From Mangrovicella endophytica (GTDB lineage Bacteria > Pseudomonadota > Alphaproteobacteria > Rhizobiales > Rhizobiaceae), in the NCBI RefSeq assembly GCF_002893625.1, contig NZ_PKMZ01000002.1:248001-312000 (forward strand): 64,000 nt of DNA. The letters run 5' to 3'. Both the position numbers and the translations under genes were made by a program. Below are positions 38,586 to 45,969 of the stretch, piece after piece. The notes under the pieces were generated by a model. It had not been told where the DNA came from and made no database searches. It saw nothing but the letters and a program-made list of their open reading frames with translations. The stretch's first letter is position 1; the number at the start of each line of letters is the position of its first letter.

Positions 38586-38957
38586 ATGACCATGAAGAGG
38601 CTCCTCGCTGCCGCAGCGCTGACCGCATTGCTGTCCGGGGCTGCGGCAGCACAGACAACGGGCGGCGACGCGCCGGCGAGCGCCCCGGTGCCGAAGGATG
38701 GCACGCTGGTTCAGCAGGGGGCGGGAACACCGATTGAGGATCAGGTCCCAACCGGCGGGCTGCCAGGTGTCGGCGACACGGCTGCAGACAACTCCACCGC
38801 TGACGGCGAAGGCGAAAGCGGTCCCGGAGGGCTGCAGAACGGCGTTGGCGCCGTCGGCACGCTGACGCCTTCAGCCTCCGGCGAAAATCCGGTGCCGGTC
38901 GAGCCAGGAAGCGACACGACCGGTATCCCGCTCGGTACGCCTGCTACCGCACAGTAG
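38586..38957 (+). CDS. Small secreted low-complexity protein
   Basis: This 123-residue protein has a signal peptide (KRLLAAAALTALLSGAAAA-QTT) and a Gly/Pro/Thr/Ala-rich, acidic mature part with no recognisable domain. It resembles the next gene in composition but lacks the C-terminal VPGQ motif, having GGLPGVG internally. GGGAG lies upstream of the ATG. It is probably periplasmic and disordered. Function unknown. Confidence 0.7.
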   Translation: MTMKRLLAAAALTALLSGAAAAQTTGGDAPASAPVPKDGTLVQQGAGTPIEDQVPTGGLPGVGDTAADNSTADGEGESGPGGLQNGVGAVGTLTPSASGENPVPVEPGSDTTGIPLGTPATAQ

Positions 38958-39123
38958 AGCGCAGAATTGCACTCCGCTCCGGCATCGATGATCAAGGAGC
39001 TGTGAACTTTCTTAAGCAACCTTTTACGTCGACACCCCGTTGTTCAATCCGAGACTGGAATGATCCGGTCACCCGCAACAGACCTGTCGCAGGCGGCCGG
39101 TCGCAGATGACAAAGGAAAAACC

Positions 39124-39540
39124 ATGAAGAAGACCCTGATCGCAGCCGCTGCTCTTGCTCTCCTCGCTGGCCCCGCTCTTGCTCAGTCGGCCGGCTCCGG
39201 CACCGGCGTGAAGCCGCTTCCGGGCCAGGATGGTACGGGCAGCGCGGACGCGACCGGCACCAGCGACACCATGTCGACGACCCCGGGCGCAACGAACGGC
39301 TCCTCGTCCATGAGCACGGATTCGTCCGCCATGGGCACGATGGGCACCGACTCCACCTCGACCAGCAGCACCACCGCTGGTGAGATGTCGCCGGACGGTC
39401 AGTCGAACACGGCGAACGGCACGGTCCTGCAGCGTCCGCAGTCCGGCGCAACATCCAACTCGGAGGGCCCGTCCTCGACCACCAACCAGAAGGAGCAAAC
39501 TCCTTCGGCCGGCGTGGTCCCGGGCCAGGACGCCAACTAA
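39124..39540 (+). CDS. Small secreted Ser/Thr/Gly-rich protein with C-terminal VPGQ motif
   Basis: This 138-residue protein has a clear signal peptide (KKTLIAAAALALLAGPALA-QSA) and a mature part that is almost entirely Ser, Thr, Gly, Asp and Met. It contains PLPGQD near the new N-terminus and ends QTPSAGVVPGQDAN. The terminal motif TPSxG(L/V)VPGQ recurs in two further small secreted proteins within 2.2 kb. It is monocistronic, ended by a strong terminator. Function unknown; likely an extracytoplasmic disordered protein. Confidence 0.75.
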   Translation: MKKTLIAAAALALLAGPALAQSAGSGTGVKPLPGQDGTGSADATGTSDTMSTTPGATNGSSSMSTDSSAMGTMGTDSTSTSSTTAGEMSPDGQSNTANGTVLQRPQSGATSNSEGPSSTTNQKEQTPSAGVVPGQDAN

Positions 39541-39580
39541 AAAGCTCTTGATGGCGCCTCCAGCGCCGTCATCGACACAG

Positions 39581-39607
39581 AGGCCGCTCCCCTGGAGCGG
39601 CCTTTTT
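39581..39607 (+). terminator. Rho-independent terminator
   Basis: GGCCGCTCC and GGAGCGGCC pair perfectly across CCT and are followed by TTTTT, 40 bases after the VPGQ-motif gene. On the opposite strand it also lies just beyond the YkvA gene end and could serve both convergent genes. Confidence 0.92.
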
Positions 39608-39626
39608 CGTAGGTGGGAGGCGTCTT

Positions 39627-40043
39627 CTAGATGGCCGGTGTCGGCATCCATCTGGCAGAGCCCAGCCAGCCCTCCCAAAGCGGCCACAACCACCAGATCA
39701 AGCAGCCCGCGGCCAGAGCCCATATCATGATGACTGCCGTCATGCCGGCCTTGCTGACGGGCCGCGGATGAGCAGCCGCAGCACTTCGAAACTCTCGCAT
39801 CAACTCAGGAGGGATCATCCTGACGATCAGCGCGATCGCGATGGGGAGGAGGAGCGCCTCGTCCAGCAATCCGAGGATGGGGATGATGTCGGGGATCAGA
39901 TCGATAGGGCTGAGCGCATAGGCGGCGGCCGCGCCGGCGGTTGCCTTCACATACCAGCGCGTTCTCGGATCGCGGGCGGCGATCCAGAGCGCGAGGACGT
40001 CCCGCTTGATCACGCGCGCCCATTCTTTGATCCTGTCCAGCAT
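39627..40043 (-). CDS. YkvA/DUF1232 membrane protein
   Basis: This 138-residue protein carries the DUF1232 core: LWIAARDPRTRWYVKATAGA, AAYALSPIDLIPDIIPILG and LLDEALLLPIAIAL, a motif set shared by YkvA proteins of unknown function. A second hydrophobic segment (AVIMIWALAAGCLIWWLW) follows near the C-terminus. The ATG at 40043 is chosen as the conserved domain starts directly after it. It is convergent with the preceding secreted-protein gene. Confidence 0.88.
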   Translation of the reverse strand: MLDRIKEWARVIKRDVLALWIAARDPRTRWYVKATAGAAAAYALSPIDLIPDIIPILGLLDEALLLPIAIALIVRMIPPELMREFRSAAAAHPRPVSKAGMTAVIMIWALAAGCLIWWLWPLWEGWLGSARWMPTPAI

Positions 40044-40148
40044 GCAAGAGCGTTTCTGCTTCGAGGCCCACGCGGTGGGTATGATAAGCACGGCAGCAAA
40101 GAAGTGTCCTGCAAAGCGGGGCCGATGCATGAGACTTGAGGCAAAGCG

Positions 40149-41000
40149 ATGAGCATCATCGACGACGAGCGGCTGGCGGACGCCTATAACAAGGGCTTGT
40201 CTCTGGAGCGGGCCGGCGACCGCGACGGCGCTGCGACAGCCTACCGCCAATGCCTGACGCTCGATCCCGCCGACCATGGCGGTGCGGCGGTGCGGCTTGC
40301 CGCGCTCGGCCTCGGCGACGTGCCGGACAAGGCGCCGGATGCCTATGTCGCCACCCTGTTCGACCAGCATGCCGATGTCTTCGAGGACATGCTCGTTCGG
40401 CAGTTGCGCTACGAGGTACCCAGCCGTCTGGCAGCGCATCTGCTGAAAGCGGGACCATTCAACCGCGTGCTCGATCTCGGCTGCGGAACCGGGCTGGTCG
40501 GCGAGGCCTTGCGCGACCGCTCTGAGGAGATAGTCGGCGTCGACCTGTCCGAGTCGATGGTCGAGCTGTGCGACGAGAAGGAGATATACGATCACCTCTT
40601 CGTGGGCGAAGCGGTGTCCTTTCTCGGCGACGACGACGGGAGCGGCGACGAAGATGAGGATGGCGGCGGCGGGCTGTTCGACGTCGTGACGGCTGCCGAC
40701 GTGCTCCCCTATCTCGGCGATCTCGATCCTCTCGTCGGCGGCGTCGCCCGGCGCCTCGTCCCCGGTGGACGGTTCGGCTTTTCCACCGAAACGATGTCGG
40801 AGGAACGTCTGGCGGGCCGCGCGTTCACCGTCGGGCCGGGCCAGCGCTTCCACCACAGCGATGGCTACGTGCGCGATTGCCTCGACCGGCACGGCTTCGA
40901 CATCGAGACGTTCGAGCCCATCACCGTGCGCCTGCAGGAGGGCGAGCCGGCACCGGGTCACCTAGTGGTGGCACAGCGGCGGGGCGGCGGCGGCGCCTGA
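40149..41000 (+). CDS. SAM-dependent methyltransferase with N-terminal TPR-like segment
   Basis: This 283-residue protein starts with one tetratricopeptide-like unit (LADAYNKGLSLERAGDRDGA) and continues as a class I methyltransferase: VLDLGCGTGLVGEAL (motif I), IVGVDLSESMVELC, then FDVVTAADVLPYLGDLDPL. A Gly/Asp/Glu-rich insert (around residues 160-175) interrupts the domain. TPR-fused methyltransferases of this type are common in rhizobia, with unknown substrates. It is divergent from the YkvA gene. Confidence 0.9.
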   Translation: MSIIDDERLADAYNKGLSLERAGDRDGAATAYRQCLTLDPADHGGAAVRLAALGLGDVPDKAPDAYVATLFDQHADVFEDMLVRQLRYEVPSRLAAHLLKAGPFNRVLDLGCGTGLVGEALRDRSEEIVGVDLSESMVELCDEKEIYDHLFVGEAVSFLGDDDGSGDEDEDGGGGLFDVVTAADVLPYLGDLDPLVGGVARRLVPGGRFGFSTETMSEERLAGRAFTVGPGQRFHHSDGYVRDCLDRHGFDIETFEPITVRLQEGEPAPGHLVVAQRRGGGGA

Positions 41001-41092
41001 TTGCGGCGGCCGGTGCGTGGCTGCCGAAGTCGGCCGCAACCTTCGGAGAGAATGCCTCGTTCGGGTTCAAGGAAGCCAACAAGGACCCCTGC

Positions 41093-41242
41093 ATGCGGAC
41101 CCTCCTCCTCGCCTCAGCCGCTCTCGCCTCCCTGCTTGCCGCGTCGGCCTGCACCACTGCCGGCCGGACAAACCCCGGCGCCGCCACCGACACCGGGGAG
41201 ACCCCCTCGGGAGGGCTGGTCCCGGGCCAAAGGCGGCTGTGA
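41093..41242 (+). CDS. 49-residue secreted peptide/lipoprotein with VPGQ motif
   Basis: The ATG at 41093 is preceded by AAGGA at 7-8 bases. The product has a signal peptide (MRTLLLASAALASLLAASAC) with a possible but non-canonical lipobox (ASA-C), then a short mature part ending ETPSGGLVPGQRRL. The motif matches those of two neighbours. The upstream region GAAGCCAACAAGGA closely resembles GGAGCCAACGAGGA before the gene at 41385, indicating tandem duplication of the pair. Function unknown. Confidence 0.65.
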   Translation: MRTLLLASAALASLLAASACTTAGRTNPGAATDTGETPSGGLVPGQRRL

Positions 41243-41384
41243 AGGTCTGCCGGTCGGATCGAGCACAGGCGGGCGGAGCGGCTGCAACCCGGATCCTGTC
41301 CCGCTCGTTTCCTCCTCAGAGCCCTGCCTGCTGATCGTCCTACAACACGATCCTAAGCCCGTTCGGAGCCAACGAGGATTTTTC

Positions 41385-41702
41385 ATGACCCGCATCGCAT
41401 TGGCCCCCGCTTTGGTCCTCACCCTCCTGGCCGCCACACCGGCGCTCGCGGACTATTGCGGCGGCTCCCAGAATGACGGGCCGGTGATCCTGTCGCCGCG
41501 CGAGCGGGAACGGGCGCGGCGGGTGCAGCTGCCGGACGGGCGGATCGCCGCCTATGCGGAGAACCGCGGCATCCCCTGGCTCTACGGGTTTGGCGACAAT
41601 ACCGGCAAGGCCTCGGCGCTGCCGCTGCGCAACGGCCGCACCCCGTCCGAAGAGGCCTCGACCCCGTCCTGCGGGCTGGTGCCGGGTCAGGAGCCGCACT
41701 GA
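41385..41702 (+). CDS. Small secreted protein with C-terminal VPGQ motif
   Basis: This 105-residue protein has a signal peptide (TRIALAPALVLTLLAATPALA-DYC) and a mature part with PVILSPRERERARRVQLPDGR, an Arg-rich helix, and NRGIPWLYGFGDNTG. It ends STPSCGLVPGQEPH, sharing TPSxGLVPGQ with its neighbours. Two Cys could pair. GAGGA lies 6 bases before the ATG. It is not similar to any family I recognise. The motif suggests a shared C-terminal recognition or attachment signal. Confidence 0.65.
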   Translation: MTRIALAPALVLTLLAATPALADYCGGSQNDGPVILSPRERERARRVQLPDGRIAAYAENRGIPWLYGFGDNTGKASALPLRNGRTPSEEASTPSCGLVPGQEPH

Positions 41703-41820
41703 CGATCGCCCACCGGCACCGCTAGCGTGGTCCACGCGCCGAGGCTTGCCTTGCCGGGGCCGAGCGGCGAGGGTGCCGGCGACCATAGTCGAACCCTTTG
41801 GCAACCGAGACTATCCGCCC

Positions 41821-41949
41821 ATGCGCATCCTGACCGCCATCGTCCTTCTCGCCACGCTTGCCGGCTGTGCCGAGATCAACAAGCCGATCAAGCCGAACGA
41901 CACCTGGGGCTCCGACGCGGAAGCCGCCAACGCGCAGATCTTCAACTGA
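41821..41949 (+). CDS. 42-residue putative lipoprotein
   Basis: The ATG at 41821 encodes MRILTAIVLLATLAGC, a signal peptide with a canonical lipobox (LAG-C), followed by a 26-residue hydrophilic tail (AEINKPIKPNDTWGSDAEAA...). Tiny lipoproteins of this kind are often missed. The ribosome binding site is weak. It is preceded by two other secreted-protein genes on the same strand. Confidence 0.55.
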   Translation: MRILTAIVLLATLAGCAEINKPIKPNDTWGSDAEAANAQIFN

Positions 41950-41965
41950 GTGCGGCAGCGGCGGC

Positions 41966-42316
41966 TCATTGCCCGTCGCTGCAATCCTCCTCCTTGGCAT
42001 TGCGCGGCCGCCATTCGACCGTCGCGATGCAGCTGGCCCTGAGATGCACGACGGGCTTGGAGTAGCATTTCGGGTCGGTCAGCGGGTTCTCGTTCAGCTC
42101 GGCGAGGAAGGCACCGTCCCTGGCGGCCTTCTCGATGGTCCGGAGAATGTCCTCCGCCCCGTCCTCGTTGCCGGGGCAGAGATCGTTCATGTATCTCGCG
42201 AAAGACCCGTAGCCGTAGGTGGGGCCGGTGCGGTTGGCGCCCTTGTGGTCGATGATCGACCCGCCGGCCTCCCGCATGGCGTCCCAGGCGCGTTTGGCTC
42301 TCCCGTCCTTGACCAT
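41966..42316 (-). CDS. Hypothetical protein, 116 residues
   Basis: I do not recognise this protein. The sequence is not low-complexity: it has AKRAWDAMREAGGSIIDHKG, a Tyr/Gly-rich YGYGSFARYMNDLCPGN, helical EDGAEDILRTIEKAARDGAFL, and two further Cys. No signal peptide or membrane segment is visible. It is convergent with the small lipoprotein gene, and the codon use looks coding. Confidence 0.6.
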   Translation of the reverse strand: MVKDGRAKRAWDAMREAGGSIIDHKGANRTGPTYGYGSFARYMNDLCPGNEDGAEDILRTIEKAARDGAFLAELNENPLTDPKCYSKPVVHLRASCIATVEWRPRNAKEEDCSDGQ

Positions 42317-42341
42317 AATGCGCTCTCCCGCATGACGACGA

Positions 42342-42947
42342 TCACCACCTAACGCTGGGTAAGCTGCGCGGTTGCGAGCGCGTCACGGCGGGCGGCTCGG
42401 GCGGCTGCGCCGGCGTTGCCGTTTGATGGGGCTGCGGGCGCCAGCGCTCGGGCAGCGGCTCGCGCGCTGCGGGATCGCCCGCCGGACCGGCCTCCGCCAG
42501 CGCGGCATGGGCGGCGCGGATCGCCTCTGCCTCGCGGCGGGCGACGGCGGGATCGCGGAACATCTCGGGATGGTGACGCCGCATCATGGCGAGCGGCAGA
42601 GCGAGCTGCACCGCCTTCGGCAGCGCCTCGAAGCAGGGCGCCCGCAGGCGCTCCGGCAGGGGCGGACCGTCGGTGCGGCGGTCGCCGTGGCAGCAGCGGC
42701 GGCGCCGGCGGCAATCGCCGCGCTTGCAGACCGCGACCAGCAGCCAGGCAATGGTCGGGAGAAACCGCTCCGGCCGATCGTCGTCGCCGGGCAGCCGCGC
42801 CGTCTGCCGGCCGGCCTCGCGGTTGCGGCGGCGCGCGGGGAGGGGAAAGCCGGCCAAGGCCTTGCGCACGATGGCGAGATGGGCGCTGGCGATCCCGTGG
42901 CTTTCGGCGATCTCCTCCGGCGTTGGCGGCGCGTCGCTGATCTCCAT
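42342..42947 (-). CDS. Hypothetical protein with Cys/Arg-rich central motif
   Basis: This 201-residue protein is uncharacterised. A helical N-terminus (PPTPEEIAESHGIASAHLAI) is followed by a Cys/Arg cluster, CKRGDCRRRRRCCHGD, near residues 80-95, then helices (ALPKAVQLALPLAMMRRHH) and a Pro-rich tail. The Cys/Arg cluster recalls similar small motifs in other rhizobial hypothetical proteins and could bind metal or nucleic acid. The ATG at 42947 is preferred over 42968. It is immediately upstream, on the same strand, of the gene at 41966. Confidence 0.6.
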   Translation of the reverse strand: MEISDAPPTPEEIAESHGIASAHLAIVRKALAGFPLPARRRNREAGRQTARLPGDDDRPERFLPTIAWLLVAVCKRGDCRRRRRCCHGDRRTDGPPLPERLRAPCFEALPKAVQLALPLAMMRRHHPEMFRDPAVARREAEAIRAAHAALAEAGPAGDPAAREPLPERWRPQPHQTATPAQPPEPPAVTRSQPRSLPSVRW

Positions 42948-43090
42948 GCATGCTTCTCCGTATTCCATGGGGGGCGGGCGCGCGGAAACGGCGCCGCGCC
43001 CGAAGCCGGGCCGGCGGTGTGGTGGTTTGCAATTCCGGCGGCGCTGCGCGCTCTCGCTGGAATTGCGGGGTGCCGCCCGATGAAGGGCGA

Positions 43091-43149
43091 CGGATCGCCG
43101 AGGGCATGCCCTCCTGATGTGTTTGGTGCGGCACGCCCTCGGCGATCCG
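43091..43149. repeat. Long inverted repeat with nested palindrome
   Basis: CGGATCGCCGAGGGC (43091-43105) and GCCCTCGGCGATCCG (43135-43149) are a perfect 15-bp inverted repeat with a 29-base spacer. A second perfect 14-bp palindrome, GAGGGCATGCCCTC (43100-43113), overlaps the left arm, so two mutually exclusive structures are possible. Another palindrome, CGGATCGATCCG, lies at 43321-43332. They occupy a gene-free region beside the AT-rich island. Confidence 0.75.
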
Positions 43150-43180
43150 CGCGGTGTTTGTGCGACCCGTGGGGTTTTCT

Positions 43181-43281
43181 GCCCCGCCCTTAAGCTTCGC
43201 AGCGTGCGCTGCTCGCTGGTGGAGACGGAGCTTTTGCCCCACCCTTAAGCTTCGCAGCGTGCGCTGCTCGCTGGTGGGGAC
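43181..43281. repeat. Two 46-bp direct repeats, period 55 bp
   Basis: The segments 43181-43226 and 43236-43281 are identical except for two positions. Each contains CTTAAGCTTCGCAGCG followed by TGCGCTGCTCGCTGG. There is no coding gene here. They may be remnants of a repeat family or binding-site iterons. They lie between the inverted repeat and the AT-rich island. Confidence 0.85.
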
Positions 43282-43500
43282 CCCGTGTGGCTACCGGCGC
43301 TTCACCCTTGCGGGCTTAAGCGGATCGATCCGCAGCCCCCTCGTAGTGGGGGACGGGCCGGCGAGGCCGTTGGGCCGTCCGGGACGGCGCCTCTCCGGAA
43401 GAGGCCGCGCCGCGGACACCGCCCGCCGGCCCTCGAATGATCCCGGTGATCAATCGTGCCCTTCAAGGGCCGGCGGTGAGGGCAGTATGGGGCGGGCGGA
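43282..43500. other. Gene-free GC-rich tract before the island
   Basis: This segment carries no supported gene. It includes a palindrome at 43321-43332 and a Gly/Ala-coding-like GC-rich run. Together with the preceding repeats, 42969-43500 is a non-coding, repeat-rich zone ending abruptly where AT-rich DNA starts. Confidence 0.5.
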
Positions 43501-43876
43501 GAGGGCGGGGATAAGGTTTATAAGCTAAGTAGGTATTTAGAACGCTAGTCTTCTAGTTTGCTGCTCCCGCAGAACAGAGGGATGAGCATTTTAGCGCATG
43601 GCCCCAGAATCATCTTGTTGCCTAGGATAAATCCAACGACGTTAACCGACACTGTCGTTACGAAAATTTTGAAATAACTCTTATGATGTCTAAAAAAGTT
43701 CAATGTATGAAACACAATTGCTTTGTTGGCCCGCTACAAATCTAAGGCAGGATGCCTGATGCGTGTGTACTCGAATAGGTATGCGTGTAGGTGCCGAAAA
43801 CATAGTCCTATCGTTGACTTCCCTACTAAGTTAGCTTCATCTCAGTGCCGCAACCGCCAGTAGAGAGCCTAACGAA

Positions 43877-45235
43877 GTGTCGAGACCGACGTTCTTTCGC
43901 GACCCGATCCATCTTCAAATAAGATTTGACAAGGTAGATACCAAGCTTCCAGCTACGAGCATCGAGCGATCTAAGTTAGCAAGCTGGGCGCTTCAGAAGA
44001 TTATCGATACAGATCAATTTCAACGCTTACGCCTCATTCGTCAGAATGGCCTCGCAAACTTTGTATTTCACGGAGCTGAACACTCCCGCTTTTCACATAG
44101 TATAGGCGTACATCATGTGGCTAATAGGATGTTCGAGCGAATTTGCCGAAATATGGGTTTTGAGGAGAGCGCTGAGACGAGATTAGAGGTCTTAGTTGCC
44201 GCTCTTATTCATGACATCGGACACGGGGCGTTCTCTCACACACTTGAAGAAATATTAAAGGACAATCACATTCCATTTCACCACGAAACTATGACTGAAA
44301 GATACATTATCGAGGAAGGATCTGAATTAAACGCGATTTTGAAAGAGGCTGATCTACAGCTTCCTTCTAATGTTGCCGCCTATTTCGACAAGAAAAAGCG
44401 AGGAAATGATCATTGGAAGTACAAGATCGTGTCGAGCCAGATGGATGCAGATCGTCTTGACTATGTTCAGCGTGATGCTCTGTTTGGTGGCATCAAGGGG
44501 CACGGATTCGATTTTGAGCGGTTGTTGGACCTGCTGTCTGTTCATGATCAAAGAAGTATAGGCGTTGACAGGGGCGCCGTAGAGGCTGTGGAAGCGTACT
44601 TGGTAACAATTGACCAGATGTATAGAGCTATTTACTATCATCAAGGAGTAAGGGCGGCTACGCAAATGCTGCTGTCGGTGTTCAAGAGGGCGACTTTGCT
44701 CTGGAAGGAGGGTGACAGAAACGTATTCCCTGCTTTCGGAAGCAGTGTTCATCCCATTGAAGTGTTGCTGAAGGAAGGCTCATATATTGACTTAAAATAT
44801 TATAATTCTATTACCGATCCAATGATCTGGATGTTAATTGATTTTTGGAAGAATCATAAAGACAGCTCTCTTTCTGATCTGGCCTCGAGGTTGCTGCGGA
44901 GAGATCTGCTAAAGACGATGCCTATAACGGATGTTGCTTTCTCCAATATCTCGTCGCTGAGGGGGCGTGCAATAGAACTGACGTCAAAATTTATATCAGA
45001 CCAAAAGTGTGCAGAACTATACGTTGCGGTCGATGACCCGTCTCGCACCAGTTATAAGGGCTATAACTACACTCCGGAATCACCAGACGAATCAATCTGG
45101 TTGACGGGTGGCGGGGAGCGGGACTTGCCTTTGGAAGACGTGTCAAACAGCGCTATCGTCAACGCTTTCAAGCAAAAAACATATTTCCCTCGTCTGGTCG
45201 TGCTTCCGGAAGTGCGCGATCTGATGATGGCGTAA
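43877..45235 (+). CDS. SAMHD1-like HD-domain protein (predicted dNTP triphosphohydrolase type)
   Basis: This 452-residue protein aligns by motif with the SAMHD1/EF1143/YwfO group of HD-domain dNTPases. A conserved N-terminus (FFRDPIHLQIRF) is followed by DTDQFQRLRLIRQNGLANFVF, the first His in EHSRFSHSIGVHH (residue 74), the HD pair in LIHDIGHGAFSHTLE (residues 112-113) and the distal Asp in MDADRLDYVQRD (around residue 192). The remaining 250 residues are unassigned. It starts with GTG at 43877, which keeps the conserved N-terminus. It is in the AT-rich island, 59 bases upstream of a YwgA-like gene, a pairing also seen with ywfO-ywgA of Bacillus. Confidence 0.85.
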   Translation: MSRPTFFRDPIHLQIRFDKVDTKLPATSIERSKLASWALQKIIDTDQFQRLRLIRQNGLANFVFHGAEHSRFSHSIGVHHVANRMFERICRNMGFEESAETRLEVLVAALIHDIGHGAFSHTLEEILKDNHIPFHHETMTERYIIEEGSELNAILKEADLQLPSNVAAYFDKKKRGNDHWKYKIVSSQMDADRLDYVQRDALFGGIKGHGFDFERLLDLLSVHDQRSIGVDRGAVEAVEAYLVTIDQMYRAIYYHQGVRAATQMLLSVFKRATLLWKEGDRNVFPAFGSSVHPIEVLLKEGSYIDLKYYNSITDPMIWMLIDFWKNHKDSSLSDLASRLLRRDLLKTMPITDVAFSNISSLRGRAIELTSKFISDQKCAELYVAVDDPSRTSYKGYNYTPESPDESIWLTGGGERDLPLEDVSNSAIVNAFKQKTYFPRLVVLPEVRDLMMA

Positions 45236-45294
45236 ATGTTCCTCTTTCGTTCGGTTGATGGTAGGCTTACCTAACTCAGGAGGGCGGTGCGATA

Positions 45295-45831
45295 ATGAAG
45301 GCGTCTTTGGTTTTGGGCATCTTAAAAATCCTAGATGCGTCGGACGGCCAGATCGACACTCGCATCAGGTTGCAGAAAGAAGCCTTTCTGCTGGCGGCTC
45401 AGAGATTGCCTTATTTTAATCTTCTAGACTTTGAGTACCATCATTATGGTCCTTATAGCCGTTCGTTGTCTGATGCTCTTAGTTTTGCAGTGTCGACTGG
45501 ATTGGTCGAGGAGGTTGCGCATCTGGCTGAGGATAACCTTGGCAGCCCTATTCGATATTCGTATAATCTTTTAGAGGATGGCCGGAAATTTTTGGAGGAT
45601 GGTGGAGAGGACGACCACGTCCTTCGCGATTTTGTTGAATTTATGCGCTTCAAGCCTTGGCGTTCTCTTGAACTAGCCTCGACAGTCAGGTTCTTACAGC
45701 TTCGTGAAGGCTGGAATGACTATGCTGCAGCGTTCGAGGAAGCTCTGCGTTTGAAGCCAGCCACAGCTTCATACGCTTCTCAGGCACAAGAGGTGATAAG
45801 CAAAATGGAATCGTTTTCGCAAGCCCGGTAA
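45295..45831 (+). CDS. YwgA-like protein paired with the HD-domain gene
   Basis: This 178-residue protein resembles the YwgA family: RIRLQKEAFLLAAQRLPYF near residue 24, then FEYHHYGPYSRSLSDALSF near residue 46 and GLVEEVAHL. The pattern R-LQK...Y--YGPYS also occurs in GepA/SocA-like phage-associated proteins, which have a winged-helix-like fold. The C-terminal helix region (WRSLELASTVRFLQ) is unassigned. AGGAGGG lies about 9 bases upstream of the ATG. It probably acts together with the HD protein; regulation or partner binding is an inference. Confidence 0.75.
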   Translation: MKASLVLGILKILDASDGQIDTRIRLQKEAFLLAAQRLPYFNLLDFEYHHYGPYSRSLSDALSFAVSTGLVEEVAHLAEDNLGSPIRYSYNLLEDGRKFLEDGGEDDHVLRDFVEFMRFKPWRSLELASTVRFLQLREGWNDYAAAFEEALRLKPATASYASQAQEVISKMESFSQAR

Positions 45832-45969
45832 GATGTACCTGTAAAGTTAATCAGTCGACCTCCAGAAACGCGAGGTTTAGCGGGTTCCATTGGGTATCTG
45901 TGATAAGGCTCTCTTCATAGATTGAATGCCTAACACTTGTAGATGTAAGTAGCGACGTCCCTGTAGGAC

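Larger units (their letters stand above)
43501..45967. mobile_element. AT-rich genomic island carrying an HD/YwgA-like gene pair
   Basis: From about 43501 to 45967 the base composition drops sharply compared with both flanks, which is evident from runs such as AAAATTTTGAAATAA, and codon use follows. The right end coincides with the point (45970) where homology of a truncated SDR gene begins. The left end abuts the repeat-rich tract. There is no integrase, transposase or tRNA, and no matching direct repeats at the two ends were found, so the insertion mechanism is unknown. The first 376 bp, before the HD gene, carry no supported gene. Confidence 0.7.

Noticed and set aside
45840-45960. tRNA 3' end as an attachment site at the island's right border
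   Set aside because: GGTTCCATTGGG recalls a T-loop, but no cloverleaf or matching acceptor arm can be drawn.
43501-45967. Island as a prophage or integrative element
   Set aside because: No integrase, transposase, phage structural gene, tRNA or flanking direct repeat was found, so only horizontal origin is claimed.
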